Assembly: GCA_003574785.1 (NCBI GenBank)
Contig: QORU01000013.1
Location: forward strand, 124,001-188,000
Direction: 5' to 3'
DNA length: 64,000 bases
Source: Taklimakanibacter deserti
Lineage (GTDB): Bacteria; Pseudomonadota; Alphaproteobacteria; Rhizobiales; Aestuariivirgaceae
The notes beneath the pieces were generated by a model. That model saw only the letters and a program-made list of their open reading frames with translations, was not told the DNA's origin and searched no databases. A program made the position numbers and the translations under genes. Positions 16,996 through 25,207 of this stretch are shown piece after piece (within the stretch, counting starts at the first letter, position 1; every line of letters starts with the position of its first letter).

Positions 16996-17856
16996 TCAGC
17001 CCCGGACGGCGCCGAGCGTCAGCCCGCGCACGATATAGCGCTGGGCGATGAGCGCGATGATGACGGGCGGGATGATGGCGGTCATGGCCCTGACCCCCAT
17101 GAACCAGAACTGCACGCCGCGCGTATCGATGGCGCCGGCGATGTGGACCGGCACCGTGATGGCGGTGTTGCTGCCGATCGAGACGGCGAACAGGAACTCG
17201 TTCCAGGTGAAGGCGAAGATGATGAGGCCGGCGGCCGCCATGGAAGGGGCGGCGAGCGGCAAGGCGATGCGCCAGAAGGCGCCCCAGTGGCCGGCACCGT
17301 CGATGAGGGCCGCTTCCTCGAGCTCGACCGGGAGATCGAGGAAGGTCTGGCGCAGGATCACCACCACATAGGGCAGAACGAAGGTGGCATTGATGAGGAC
17401 GAGCGCGAATTTCGTGTCGAGCAGGCCCAGATAGCGCATGGTGAGATAGAAGGGAATCACGGTCGCGACCGGCGGCAGCACGCGCTGCGACAGGAACCAG
17501 ATGGCGATGTCGTGGTTCTTCCAGCGCTCGAAGCGGAAGCGGGCAATGGCATAGGCCGCGGGCGTGCCCAAGAGCAAAGCGAGAAGGGCTGCCGAGATCG
17601 CGATGACGGTGCTGTTATAGAGCGACATCGCCGTTTCCGGCGTGCCGAGCTGGTCGGTCCAATTGGCGAGCGTCGGTGTGAAGTTGATCCAGGGGATGCC
17701 GAGGCCCGCAACGGTGAACGTGTCGAGCGGGTTGCGCAGGGATTGCGAGAAGGCCCAATAGAGCGGGAAGATGAAGATCAGCGCTACGGTGATGGCGATA
17801 ACCGACGAGACGGCCTCGCCGAGATGGGATCTGGATTTGGGCAGCCGCTCAGCCAT
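16996..17856 (-). CDS. Carbohydrate ABC importer permease (MalG type, CUT1)
   Basis: A 286-residue inner-membrane permease of the CUT1 class. PLYWAFSQSLR near the N-terminus and the EAA loop EEAALIDGAGHWGAFWRIALPL are typical of MalG/UgpE proteins. Six helices are visible. It overlaps the MalF-type gene by eight bases. No ATPase gene is present in this operon, so a MalK/UgpC-type ATPase encoded elsewhere must power it. Confidence 0.92.
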   Translation of the reverse strand: MAERLPKSRSHLGEAVSSVIAITVALIFIFPLYWAFSQSLRNPLDTFTVAGLGIPWINFTPTLANWTDQLGTPETAMSLYNSTVIAISAALLALLLGTPAAYAIARFRFERWKNHDIAIWFLSQRVLPPVATVIPFYLTMRYLGLLDTKFALVLINATFVLPYVVVILRQTFLDLPVELEEAALIDGAGHWGAFWRIALPLAAPSMAAAGLIIFAFTWNEFLFAVSIGSNTAITVPVHIAGAIDTRGVQFWFMGVRAMTAIIPPVIIALIAQRYIVRGLTLGAVRG

Positions 17857-18796
17857 AATTCACCCTGAGGCGCCGGAAGAACAATGTGATGATGACCATG
17901 ACGACGATGAGGAGCGCATAGGCCATGGCGCTGGCGTAACCCAAGTCGAAGAAGCGCAAGCCGGTGCGGAAAGCGAGCAGCGAGAAGGGCTGCGTCGCCA
18001 CACCGGGCCCGCCGCCCGTCATCGAGAAGGGGATGTCGAAGAGCTTGAGCGATTCGGCGAAGCGCAAGAGAAGGACGATGATGATCGTCGGGACGAGGAG
18101 CGGCAGCATGATCTCGCGCAGCATGTCCCACGGGCTCGCGCCATCGACGCGCGCCGCCTCATAGAGCTCCTCCGGAACGCCCTGGAGGGCCGCCAGGAAC
18201 ACCAGGAAGCAGAAGGGCGTCCACTGCCAGATATCGACCAGGATGACCGAGAACAGGGCGCCTGTCGGATTGGAAAGGAACGGTATGCCGGTCCAGGCGA
18301 GGGGGCCGCCGACCTCGTAGAAGATGGTGAAGAACGTATAGCCGACCGCAAGCGGGGTGGCGAAAATCGGCAGAATCATCGCCGCGCGCAAGACCGGCCG
18401 CCCGAAGAGGTGCTGGTTGAACAATATGGCGAGCAGGAAGCCGAGCGCGAGCTCGAGCGGCACGGCGATGAGGACGAAGAGCAAGGTGACGCGGATCGCC
18501 TCGCCCACTTGCGGATCGCCGAACATGCGCTTGAAATTGTCGATGCCGATGAAGGTCGCGATATTCACCTGGTCCTTGATCACGACATTCTTGGTGCGCG
18601 GCTGGCCGGCATCGTCGAGCATCGGCTTGCCTTCCGCATCGAGCATCGGCTGCTTCTCGCGCTTCACCTCGACCTTCTGCTCGATCTTGTAGAAGGCGAG
18701 ATAGAGCGAATAGCCGAGCGGGAAGACGGTGAAGGCGAGCACCCAGATGACCGCCGGGGCAAGGAAAAGGAGTCGGATTTTTCCGGTCCAACGCAT
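17849..18796 (-). CDS. Carbohydrate ABC importer permease (MalF type, CUT1)
   Basis: A 315-residue membrane permease with the CUT1 EAA loop YEAARVDGASPWDMLREIML and the start RLLFLAPAVIWVLAFTVFPLG. It has an unusual charged periplasmic insertion between the first two helices (about residues 38-75: EQKVEVKREKQPMLDAEGKP...), longer than in simple MalF-like sugar permeases. It partners the MalG-type protein. A stable hairpin lies between the preceding binding-protein gene and this one. Confidence 0.92.
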   Translation of the reverse strand: MRWTGKIRLLFLAPAVIWVLAFTVFPLGYSLYLAFYKIEQKVEVKREKQPMLDAEGKPMLDDAGQPRTKNVVIKDQVNIATFIGIDNFKRMFGDPQVGEAIRVTLLFVLIAVPLELALGFLLAILFNQHLFGRPVLRAAMILPIFATPLAVGYTFFTIFYEVGGPLAWTGIPFLSNPTGALFSVILVDIWQWTPFCFLVFLAALQGVPEELYEAARVDGASPWDMLREIMLPLLVPTIIIVLLLRFAESLKLFDIPFSMTGGGPGVATQPFSLLAFRTGLRFFDLGYASAMAYALLIVVMVIITLFFRRLRVNYG

Positions 18797-18818
18797 CGCT
18801 GCTACTGTGAGGATGAAG

Positions 18819-18844
18819 GCGGGAGCGGCGAAAGCCGCTCCCGC
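18819..18844 (-). terminator. Intra-operon hairpin between binding-protein and permease genes
   Basis: Perfect 10-bp stem GCGGGAGCGG / CCGCTCCCGC with a 6-base loop, placed right after the binding-protein stop and before the MalF start. It has no T-run, so it is better read as an mRNA-stabilising or attenuating structure than as a full terminator. Confidence 0.7.
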
Positions 18845-18859
18845 TGCTGGTCCGGACTG

Positions 18860-20506
18860 TTACGGCGTATAGCCGATGGCCGCCTGATAGTCGGCCTTCT
18901 GCTTGTCGCGCCCGATGCGGTCGGTGACGCCTTCCCAGGCCGTCGCCGTGTCGTCGAGCGCCTGCTTGGCGTTCTTGCCGCCGCTCATCGCCGCCGACAG
19001 GTTCTTGTCGAGGATGTCCCAATATTCGAAGGAACCCGGGATGCGCAGATAGGTGAGCATGGTCGGCGCGTAGAAGACCTCGTGATAGGCATGGGTATAG
19101 GTCTTCGCGTCATTCTCGGCCCAACCCGCCTTCACATAGTCTTCGATCTTCGCCGTGCCGCCATCCGCCTCCAGGAACTGGTAGGAGAAGCCCGGATCGA
19201 CGCCGTCCCAGCCGACCGTCGCCATGAGCTTGGAGACGGGCCGGATCGCCATCAGCGACAGGAACGAATAGGTCGCTTCCGGATTGGCGGAGAAGTTCGA
19301 GACCACGCCATGCCATGAGCCGCCGGTGGTGTTGCCGACGAGACGCGGCTTGTCGAGCTTGACGAACTCCTTCTTCTCGAAGTCGTAATATTCATTCGAG
19401 GAGGGCATCATCGCCGCGGCGCATTTGCCCTTGATCTTGGAGCGGCTCTCATCCTGGCACAAAGCGCCGACATCGCCCCAGGAGAACACGAACACCGACT
19501 TGCCGCGCAGGAAGTAGTCCCAGGCTTCGCCGAGCGACCAGCCGACTTGCGCCGATGGGCCCGTCTTGTGCAGTTCCTGCAGGAATTCGAGCGCCTTCAG
19601 ATGGCCCGGGCTGTTGATCAGGGGCTTCATGTCTTCCGGATCGAACCAGTAGACATTCTGCGTCCGCGTGACCTTGTCGCCGGGATTGATGACGAAGGAC
19701 GAGGACAGCGACTGGAAGTGATAGTGCCCTTGCTCGCCGACCTTCAGATGCAGCACCGTGCCGCTGTCCGGCTCGGCATCGGTCGCATCCCAGTTCTTGC
19801 CATTGAAGTATTTCGAGATGTCGAGCAATTGCTGCCAGGTCTGCGGCGGGTTCGGCAGGTCGTAGCCATATTCCTTCTTGAACGCCGCCTGGTGCTCGGC
19901 ATTGCCGAGCATGTCGGAGCGGTAATAGAGGACCTGGCCGTCGCCGTCGTTCAGCACGCCGTAGCCCACGCCCTTCCATTGATGCAGCGCCTTGAGCGAG
20001 GGCGGCATGTCGTCATAGGTCCATTTCGGATATTTGCCCGACTTCTGCAGGTCGTCGATGGCATAGGCGTAGCCCGCCGGCACGATATCGCCGTACCAGA
20101 AAGCGCCGACCATGAAGGCATCATATTGTCCGGTGCCGTTCCTGAGATCGAGCATCATCTTGGTGTAGTGCTCGGCGAAAGGCAGCTCGACGATATTGAC
20201 CTTGCCGCCCGACAGCTCTTCCCAGATCGGGCGGAACTGATGGAGCGGGCCGCTGATGCCGCCCTTGGGGCCGGCGCCATTGACGGTCACCGTGACGGTC
20301 ACGTCCTTGAAGGGCTGCTTGTCGGGGCCGAATTCGGATCCGAGCTCCTCGCGGGTCGTGGTGATCACTTGATTATTATAGGCCTCGCCGAGCTTGAGGA
20401 GGACGGTGCCGTCATCCTTCCATTCGACATTCTGTCCGGCTGATGCCGGCGCCGCGAACAGCGCCAAAGCGGGTAAAGCAAAAAGCGACCACTTCAGTGG
20501 ATGCAT
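18860..20506 (-). CDS. Carbohydrate ABC importer binding protein (MalE type, large)
   Basis: A 548-residue family 1 extracellular solute-binding protein. A Sec signal peptide (HPLKWSLFALPALALFAAPASA) is followed by the mature start GQNVEWKDDGT. At about 525 mature residues it is longer than MalE (about 370), in line with a subgroup of large rhizobial polyol/sugar binding proteins. FVFSWGDVGALCQDE and SWHGVVSNFSANPEA belong to the hinge and ligand lobes. The ATG has GGAGGAGTG upstream. First gene of the operon 20506-15441, divergent from the xylulokinase gene. Confidence 0.9.
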   Translation of the reverse strand: MHPLKWSLFALPALALFAAPASAGQNVEWKDDGTVLLKLGEAYNNQVITTTREELGSEFGPDKQPFKDVTVTVTVNGAGPKGGISGPLHQFRPIWEELSGGKVNIVELPFAEHYTKMMLDLRNGTGQYDAFMVGAFWYGDIVPAGYAYAIDDLQKSGKYPKWTYDDMPPSLKALHQWKGVGYGVLNDGDGQVLYYRSDMLGNAEHQAAFKKEYGYDLPNPPQTWQQLLDISKYFNGKNWDATDAEPDSGTVLHLKVGEQGHYHFQSLSSSFVINPGDKVTRTQNVYWFDPEDMKPLINSPGHLKALEFLQELHKTGPSAQVGWSLGEAWDYFLRGKSVFVFSWGDVGALCQDESRSKIKGKCAAAMMPSSNEYYDFEKKEFVKLDKPRLVGNTTGGSWHGVVSNFSANPEATYSFLSLMAIRPVSKLMATVGWDGVDPGFSYQFLEADGGTAKIEDYVKAGWAENDAKTYTHAYHEVFYAPTMLTYLRIPGSFEYWDILDKNLSAAMSGGKNAKQALDDTATAWEGVTDRIGRDKQKADYQAAIGYTP

Positions 20507-20833
20507 CGTTCACTCCTCCCATTTTACCAGTTGTGCGGGCGCACTCTGGCTTGATCTGACGAGGCGAGCATACATTCTTGAGAAGAAAGCACAACCGTCC
20601 ACTGACGATTTTGTATGACGAATGACGGGTGCACCGCAGCGAAAATTGCCGTGACTTTTCGATCATTTGGACCGAGAGCAAATGATCGAACAGCCGCTGC
20701 CCAATAATGATGCATCTCGACCAAAGTCGGATCATGCAATAACGTCAACGCGACAATTCAACGGCCCGCAAGGCGCTCGGCTTCGTCCGCGACGATCGCA
20801 TAAAGGGTTAAGAGCAGGCGGGTGGGGCAGCAT
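20507..20833. promoter_or_regulatory. Divergent intergenic region with 12-bp perfect inverted repeat
   Basis: A 327-bp gene-free stretch between the sugar-importer operon and the xylulokinase gene. Its main feature is TTCGATCATTTG (20658-20669) and CAAATGATCGAA (20679-20690), a perfect 12-bp inverted repeat with a 9-bp spacer. It sits in the middle of the region with no T-run, so an operator is likelier than a terminator. No small ORF with a credible ribosome site was found here. Confidence 0.55.
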
Positions 20834-22309
20834 ATGTATCTCGGCATCGATATCGGCACGTCCGCCGTCAAATTCGTCATCGTCGATGCCGATCAGACTA
20901 TTCTGGCGACGGCCGAGCGGCCGCTGGCGCCGGTCCAGCCCAAGCCGCTCTGGTCGGAAGACGATCCGGAGAAATGGTGGCAGGCGGTCGCAAGCGGGCT
21001 CGATGAACTGGCGCGCGACCATCCGCGGCCCATGGCGGCGGTCGCAGGCCTTGGTCTTTCCGGCCAGATGCACTCTGCCGTCTTCCTCGATGAGAAAGAC
21101 GAGCCGGTGCGCCCGGCGATCCTGTGGAATGACGGGCGCTCGACCAAGGAGGCAGCCGAGCTCGCGCAATTGGGCCTCGATCTCCAATGCGAGACGGGCG
21201 TCCTGCCGATGCCGGGCTTCACCGGTCCCAAATTCCTCTGGCTCACACGCAATGAGCCCGATGCGGCGCGCCGCACGCGCACGCTGCTTCTCGCCAAGGA
21301 TTTCATCCGCCTGAAACTCTCGGGCGAGAAGGTGACCGAGGTCACTGATGCGGCGGGTGCCTGGCTCCTCGACGAGGGCCGTCGCCGATGGTCCGATCGG
21401 GCGCTCGCGGCCTGCGGCATCGACAGGTCGCTGTTGCCGGCGCTGACGGAGTCGCGCGCGCCGAGCGGCCTGGTGAAGGCGGATTTGGCCGCCCGCTGGG
21501 GTCTCTCGCGCAAGGTGGTGATCGCCGCCGGGGCAGGGGATGTCGCGGCGGGCGGCATCGGCGCCGGCATCGTCAATCCGGGTGACGGCTTCATATCCCT
21601 CGGCACCTCGGCGCAGATCTTTCTTGCCGACACCGCGCACCAGCCCGATCCCGGCCGGCTGGTCCATGCTTTCTGCCATGCCTTGCCGGATCGCTGGTTC
21701 CGCATGGCGGCGCTGTTGAACGGGGCGAGCCCGCTTTCGGTCTTCGCCCGCTGGTCGGGCACGCGCGATGTCGCAACCCTGCTCGCCGAAGCCGAGGCCG
21801 GCTTCAACGGGCCGTCCTCTCTTCTGGCGCTGCCCTATCTCTATGGCGAGCGTACGCCGCATAACGACCCTCTCGCCCGCGCCGCGATCATCGGCATGAC
21901 CTATTCGACGACCCGCGCCGACGTGGTCCAGGCCATTCTCGAAGGTGTCGCCTTTTCGCTCGCCGACGGTCTCGATGTGCTCGCCGCCGCCTCGGCGCGG
22001 CCAAAGAGTGTCGCTCTCATTGGCGGCGGCGCCCGCTCGGCCTTCTGGGCCAAGCTCATCGCCTCGATCCTCGATTTGAGCCTGGTGCGCTTCGAGGCGT
22101 CCGATCGCGGACCGGCCTATGGGGCGGCGCGTCTTGCGCGCCTGGCGGTGACGAATGAGGATGCACAGAGGGTCGTCGTTCCGCCGCCCATACGCGACGT
22201 CATCACGCCCGACGCGGCTCTGTGCGAAGCCTATCGGCCGCGCATCGAGGCTTTCCGCACATTATATAAAGCGCTGAAGCCGGTCTGGCCGTCAGTGTCG
22301 GGCGCATAG
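20834..22309 (+). CDS. xylB: Xylulokinase-like FGGY kinase
   Basis: A 491-residue FGGY kinase that reads like XylB, which phosphorylates D-xylulose. MYLGIDIGTSAVKFVIVD is the phosphate-1 motif; SGQMHSAVFLD..ILWNDGRS matches the XylB substrate-site block (Gly-Gln-Met-His); ALIGGGARSAFWAKLIASIL is the C-terminal adenosine motif. The ATG at 20834 is preferred over the upstream in-frame GTG at 20822 because the protein then begins at the conserved strand. It is divergent from the MalEFG-type operon. The window therefore has two FGGY kinases flanking the transporter, and xylulose-5-phosphate is a plausible end product of one branch. Confidence 0.8.
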   Translation: MYLGIDIGTSAVKFVIVDADQTILATAERPLAPVQPKPLWSEDDPEKWWQAVASGLDELARDHPRPMAAVAGLGLSGQMHSAVFLDEKDEPVRPAILWNDGRSTKEAAELAQLGLDLQCETGVLPMPGFTGPKFLWLTRNEPDAARRTRTLLLAKDFIRLKLSGEKVTEVTDAAGAWLLDEGRRRWSDRALAACGIDRSLLPALTESRAPSGLVKADLAARWGLSRKVVIAAGAGDVAAGGIGAGIVNPGDGFISLGTSAQIFLADTAHQPDPGRLVHAFCHALPDRWFRMAALLNGASPLSVFARWSGTRDVATLLAEAEAGFNGPSSLLALPYLYGERTPHNDPLARAAIIGMTYSTTRADVVQAILEGVAFSLADGLDVLAAASARPKSVALIGGGARSAFWAKLIASILDLSLVRFEASDRGPAYGAARLARLAVTNEDAQRVVVPPPIRDVITPDAALCEAYRPRIEAFRTLYKALKPVWPSVSGA

Positions 22310-22390
22310 GAGCCATCCTGAATACAGCTTGACAAAATGCTTCAGAACTAAAGAACATCGCCAAGAGTCCGCTGCCAGGGAGTTGCAACC

Positions 22391-23845
22391 ATGTCCACCG
22401 TGATCAGGGGCGGCACGATCGTAGCCGCCGACCGCAGCTACAAGGCCGATGTGTTGATCGAGGGCGAGAAGATCGCCGCCATCGGCAGCAATCTGAAAGG
22501 CGCCAAGACGGTCGATGCGGAAGGCGCCTATATCATGCCGGGCGGCATCGACCCGCATACTCATCTCGAAATGCCCTTCATGGGAACGACCACGGCGGAA
22601 ACCTGGGAGAGCGGCACGCTGGCCGCACTTTCCGGCGGCACGACTTTGGTCGTCGACTTCGTCATCCCGGGCAAGGAGGGATTGCTTCACGCTCTGGATC
22701 AATGGGAGGAGCGGGCGGCGCGCCAGGCGGCCTCGGACTATTCCTTCCATGTATGCATCACCGGCTGGTCGAAGGACATCTTCAACGACATGGCGAAGGT
22801 GGTGAAGCGCGGCGTCAACACCTTCAAGCATTTCATGGCCTATAAGGGCGCCTTGATGGTGAATGACGATGAGATGTACGCCTCCTTCTCGCGCTGCGCC
22901 GAGCTCGGCGCCCTGCCTCTGGTCCATGCCGAGAATGGCGATGTCATCGCGGCCCTGCAGCAGAAATATCTGGCGCTCGGCATTTCGGGGCCCGAGGCCC
23001 ATGCCTATTCGCGCCCGCCCGAGGTCGAGGGCGAGGCCACCAATCGCGCCATCATGATCGCCGACGCGGCGGGCGTTCCGGTCTATATCGTCCACACCTC
23101 GTCCGAGCAGGCGCATGAGGCGATCCGGCGGGCGCGCCAGAAGGGCATGCGGGTCTATGGCGAGCCCCTGGTGCAGCATCTGACCCTCGATGAGAGCGAA
23201 TATTTCAACAAGGAATGGAACCATGCGGCGCGCCGGGTGATGAGCCCGCCCTTCCGCGACAAGTCGCATCAGGACAGCCTGTGGGCCGGGCTCGCGGCGG
23301 GCTCGCTGCAGGTCGTCGCGACCGATCACTGCGCCTTCACCACCGAGCAGAAGCAGTTCGGCGTAAAAGACTTCACCAAGATCCCGAACGGCACGGGCGG
23401 CCTCGAAGACCGCTTGTCGGTCTTGTGGACCAAGGGTGTGCTGACCGGTCGCCTGACGCCCAACGAGTTCGTCGCGGTCACTTCCACCAACATCGCCCGG
23501 ATACTTAATATATATCCGCAGAAGGGGGCGATCCTGCCCGGCGCCGATGCCGATATCGTGGTCTTCGATCCCAAGGCCGGCAAGACCATCCAGGCCGCGA
23601 CCCAGAAATCGATCATCGACTATAATGTCTTCGAAGGCGTCGAGGTGAAAGGCCTGCCGCGCTACACGCTGTCGCGCGGCGAGATCGTATGGGGCGACGG
23701 CAGCAACCTGCCGCGCGCCGGCCGCGGCAAGTTCGTGCGCCGCGAGCCTTTCCATGAGGTCCACAAGGCGCTGAGCGTGTGGAAGGAATTGACGGCGCCG
23801 CGCAAGATATCGCGCTCGGCCGAGCATATGCCGATCGGGGTCTAA
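22391..23845 (+). CDS. D-hydantoinase / dihydropyrimidinase
   Basis: A 484-residue cyclic amidohydrolase with a binuclear zinc centre. All ligands are visible: GGIDPHTH (His56, His58), FMAYKGALM (carboxylated Lys152), LVHAENGD (His179), VYIVHTSSE (His235) and VATDHCAF (Asp312). It hydrolyses dihydropyrimidines, hydantoins or related cyclic imides to N-carbamoyl acids in the cytosol. GGGAG precedes the ATG. Dihydropyrimidine dehydrogenase is not nearby, so a full reductive pyrimidine pathway is not shown here. The following genes (an imidase-like hydrolase, CobW and a Pot-type importer) suggest uptake and opening of a cyclic amide. Confidence 0.92.
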   Translation: MSTVIRGGTIVAADRSYKADVLIEGEKIAAIGSNLKGAKTVDAEGAYIMPGGIDPHTHLEMPFMGTTTAETWESGTLAALSGGTTLVVDFVIPGKEGLLHALDQWEERAARQAASDYSFHVCITGWSKDIFNDMAKVVKRGVNTFKHFMAYKGALMVNDDEMYASFSRCAELGALPLVHAENGDVIAALQQKYLALGISGPEAHAYSRPPEVEGEATNRAIMIADAAGVPVYIVHTSSEQAHEAIRRARQKGMRVYGEPLVQHLTLDESEYFNKEWNHAARRVMSPPFRDKSHQDSLWAGLAAGSLQVVATDHCAFTTEQKQFGVKDFTKIPNGTGGLEDRLSVLWTKGVLTGRLTPNEFVAVTSTNIARILNIYPQKGAILPGADADIVVFDPKAGKTIQAATQKSIIDYNVFEGVEVKGLPRYTLSRGEIVWGDGSNLPRAGRGKFVRREPFHEVHKALSVWKELTAPRKISRSAEHMPIGV

Positions 23846-23883
23846 AGCGCGATGGCTTTTACATGGAGTCGCCATCGCGCTTT
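23844..23883 (+). terminator. Hairpin after hydantoinase gene
   Basis: Perfect 13-bp inverted repeat AAAGCGCGATGGC (23844-23856) / GCCATCGCGCTTT (23871-23883), loop 14, followed by ATCTTTTTG. It overlaps the stop codon. It acts probably as a terminator, and its sequence resembles a dispersed intergenic repeat unit. Confidence 0.7.
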
Positions 23884-23895
23884 ATCTTTTTGTTT

Positions 23896-23944
23896 GCGCA
23901 TGATCTTTTCGGAAAACCGGTACCCACTTTTCCGGATCATGCGT
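23896..23944. repeat. Rhizobial-type intergenic palindromic repeat
   Basis: Nested palindrome: CGCATGATC (23897-23905) pairs with GATCATGCG (23935-23943), and inside it GGAAAA (23911-23916) pairs with TTTTCC (23928-23933) around ACCGGTACCCAC. I recognise this pattern as a common dispersed intergenic element of Rhizobiales genomes. It helps place the organism. Only one copy was noticed in the window. Confidence 0.7.
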
Positions 23945-24018
23945 TAGTTTCGGATCTGTGGATTTTCACCAGGGGCTGTGCTCGTATGGCCCCGCAAAAA
24001 TGGGATCGGGAGATTGAG

Positions 24019-24924
24019 ATGGCCAGGAAGGAAATCATGTGCGCATTCGGCACCGACATCGATTCGGTGGCGGGCTGGATCGGTTCTTACGGCGGGGCCG
24101 ATTCGCCCTCGGACATCCAGCGCGGCATCTTTGCGAGCGAGGTCGGCGTCCCGCGGCTGTTGCGCCTGTTCAAGAAATATGGCCTGAAGACCAGCTTCTT
24201 CATCCCCGGCCATTCGATCGAAACCTTCCCCAAGCAGATGGAGCAGATCGTCAAGGACGGTCATGAGATCGGCGCGCATGGCTATCTGCATGAGAATCCG
24301 GTCGCCATGACGCCGTCTCAGGAAGAAGACGTGCTCGTCAAAAGCGTCGATCTCATCAAGAAGCTGAGCGGCAAGAAACCGCGCGGCTATGTGGCGCCCT
24401 GGTGGGAGATGTCGGCCGCGACCGCCGCCCTCCTGCAGAAGCACGGCTTCACCTATGACCACAGCCAGGGCTATCGCGACTTCCAGCCCTTCTATGCCCG
24501 CGTCGGCGACAGCTGGACCACCATCGACTATTCCAAGACCGCCAAGGAATGGATGAAGCCGCTGAAGCACGGCAAGGAGATCGACCTCGTCGAGATCGGC
24601 GCCAATTGGTATGTCGACGACCTGCCGCCGATGATGTTCATGAAGAAGGCCCCCAACAGCCACGGCTTCGTCAATCCGCGCGACATCGAGGAGATGTGGC
24701 GCGACCAGTTCGACTGGGTCTATCGCGAGATGGACTATGCCGTCTTCGCCTTCACCATCCATCCCGATGTCAGCGGCAGGCCGCAAGTGCTCTTGGCGCT
24801 CGAGCGCCTGATCGAATATATCAGCAAGCACAGCGGCGTGGAGTGGCGGGCCTTCGAGGATATCTGCGACGACTTCCGCAAGCGCTATCCGTTCGGCGGC
24901 AAGGCGCGGCCGCCGGTCATCTAG
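24019..24924 (+). CDS. NodB-fold polysaccharide deacetylase family, HpPgdA/cyclic imidase-like
   Basis: A 301-residue carbohydrate esterase 4 (NodB fold) protein. It closely follows the pattern I know for Helicobacter pylori HP0310 (HpPgdA): [33 protein letters not shown] and [19 protein letters not shown]. Metal residues would be Asp13 or Asp15, His87 and His91 (AHGYLHENP). A Pseudomonas cyclic imide hydrolase belongs to the same group, so next to a hydantoinase an imidase or cyclic amide hydrolase role is more likely than cell-wall deacetylation; no signal peptide is present. The start at 24019 was picked because upstream codons fall in the repeat. It follows the hydantoinase by 173 bp. Confidence 0.75.
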   Translation: MARKEIMCAFGTDIDSVAGWIGSYGGADSPSDIQRGIFASEVGVPRLLRLFKKYGLKTSFFIPGHSIETFPKQMEQIVKDGHEIGAHGYLHENPVAMTPSQEEDVLVKSVDLIKKLSGKKPRGYVAPWWEMSAATAALLQKHGFTYDHSQGYRDFQPFYARVGDSWTTIDYSKTAKEWMKPLKHGKEIDLVEIGANWYVDDLPPMMFMKKAPNSHGFVNPRDIEEMWRDQFDWVYREMDYAVFAFTIHPDVSGRPQVLLALERLIEYISKHSGVEWRAFEDICDDFRKRYPFGGKARPPVI

Positions 24925-24931
24925 GCCTGCC

Positions 24932-25207
24932 ATGTGCTCCGCCTGCGGCTTTCCCACGACACAGGGCCATTGGTCCGAGGCGGGTGCGGGCGATGCGCAT
25001 CAAAGAGCGCGGGCGCGGTTCATCCGCGCCCGCAAGCTCGACGCCGTTCTGCGCCGGCATGGCCTCACCGCCCATGATGACGGGCTGACGCCCGGCATTC
25101 AAATTTCCGATCGCACCGGGCGCGTGATCATCGCGAGCGACTTGCGTGAGGTGTGGATTGCCGCCGAGAAGCTGCTGGGCCGGGCGATCGATCCGCTTGC
25201 CCCATGA
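24932..25207 (+). CDS. Small conserved protein with N-terminal CSAC motif
   Basis: A 91-residue protein that I cannot name. It begins MCSACGFPTTQGHW: a CxxC pair (Cys2, Cys5) plus His13, which could bind zinc or iron. The middle is basic (RARARFIRARKLDAVLRRHG), and the end, TGRVIIASDLREVWIAAEKLLG, looks like a helix-strand unit. It starts 7 bp after the deacetylase stop and overlaps the CobW start by four bases (ATGA), so it is surely part of this operon. A role with CobW in metal delivery to the two metal-dependent ring hydrolases is a reasonable guess. Confidence 0.7.
   Translation: MCSACGFPTTQGHWSEAGAGDAHQRARARFIRARKLDAVLRRHGLTAHDDGLTPGIQISDRTGRVIIASDLREVWIAAEKLLGRAIDPLAP

Noticed and set aside
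24019..24924. Secreted chitooligosaccharide or peptidoglycan deacetylase (NodB/PgdA role)
   Set aside because: No signal peptide, no nod genes, and the neighbours are cytosolic ring hydrolases.
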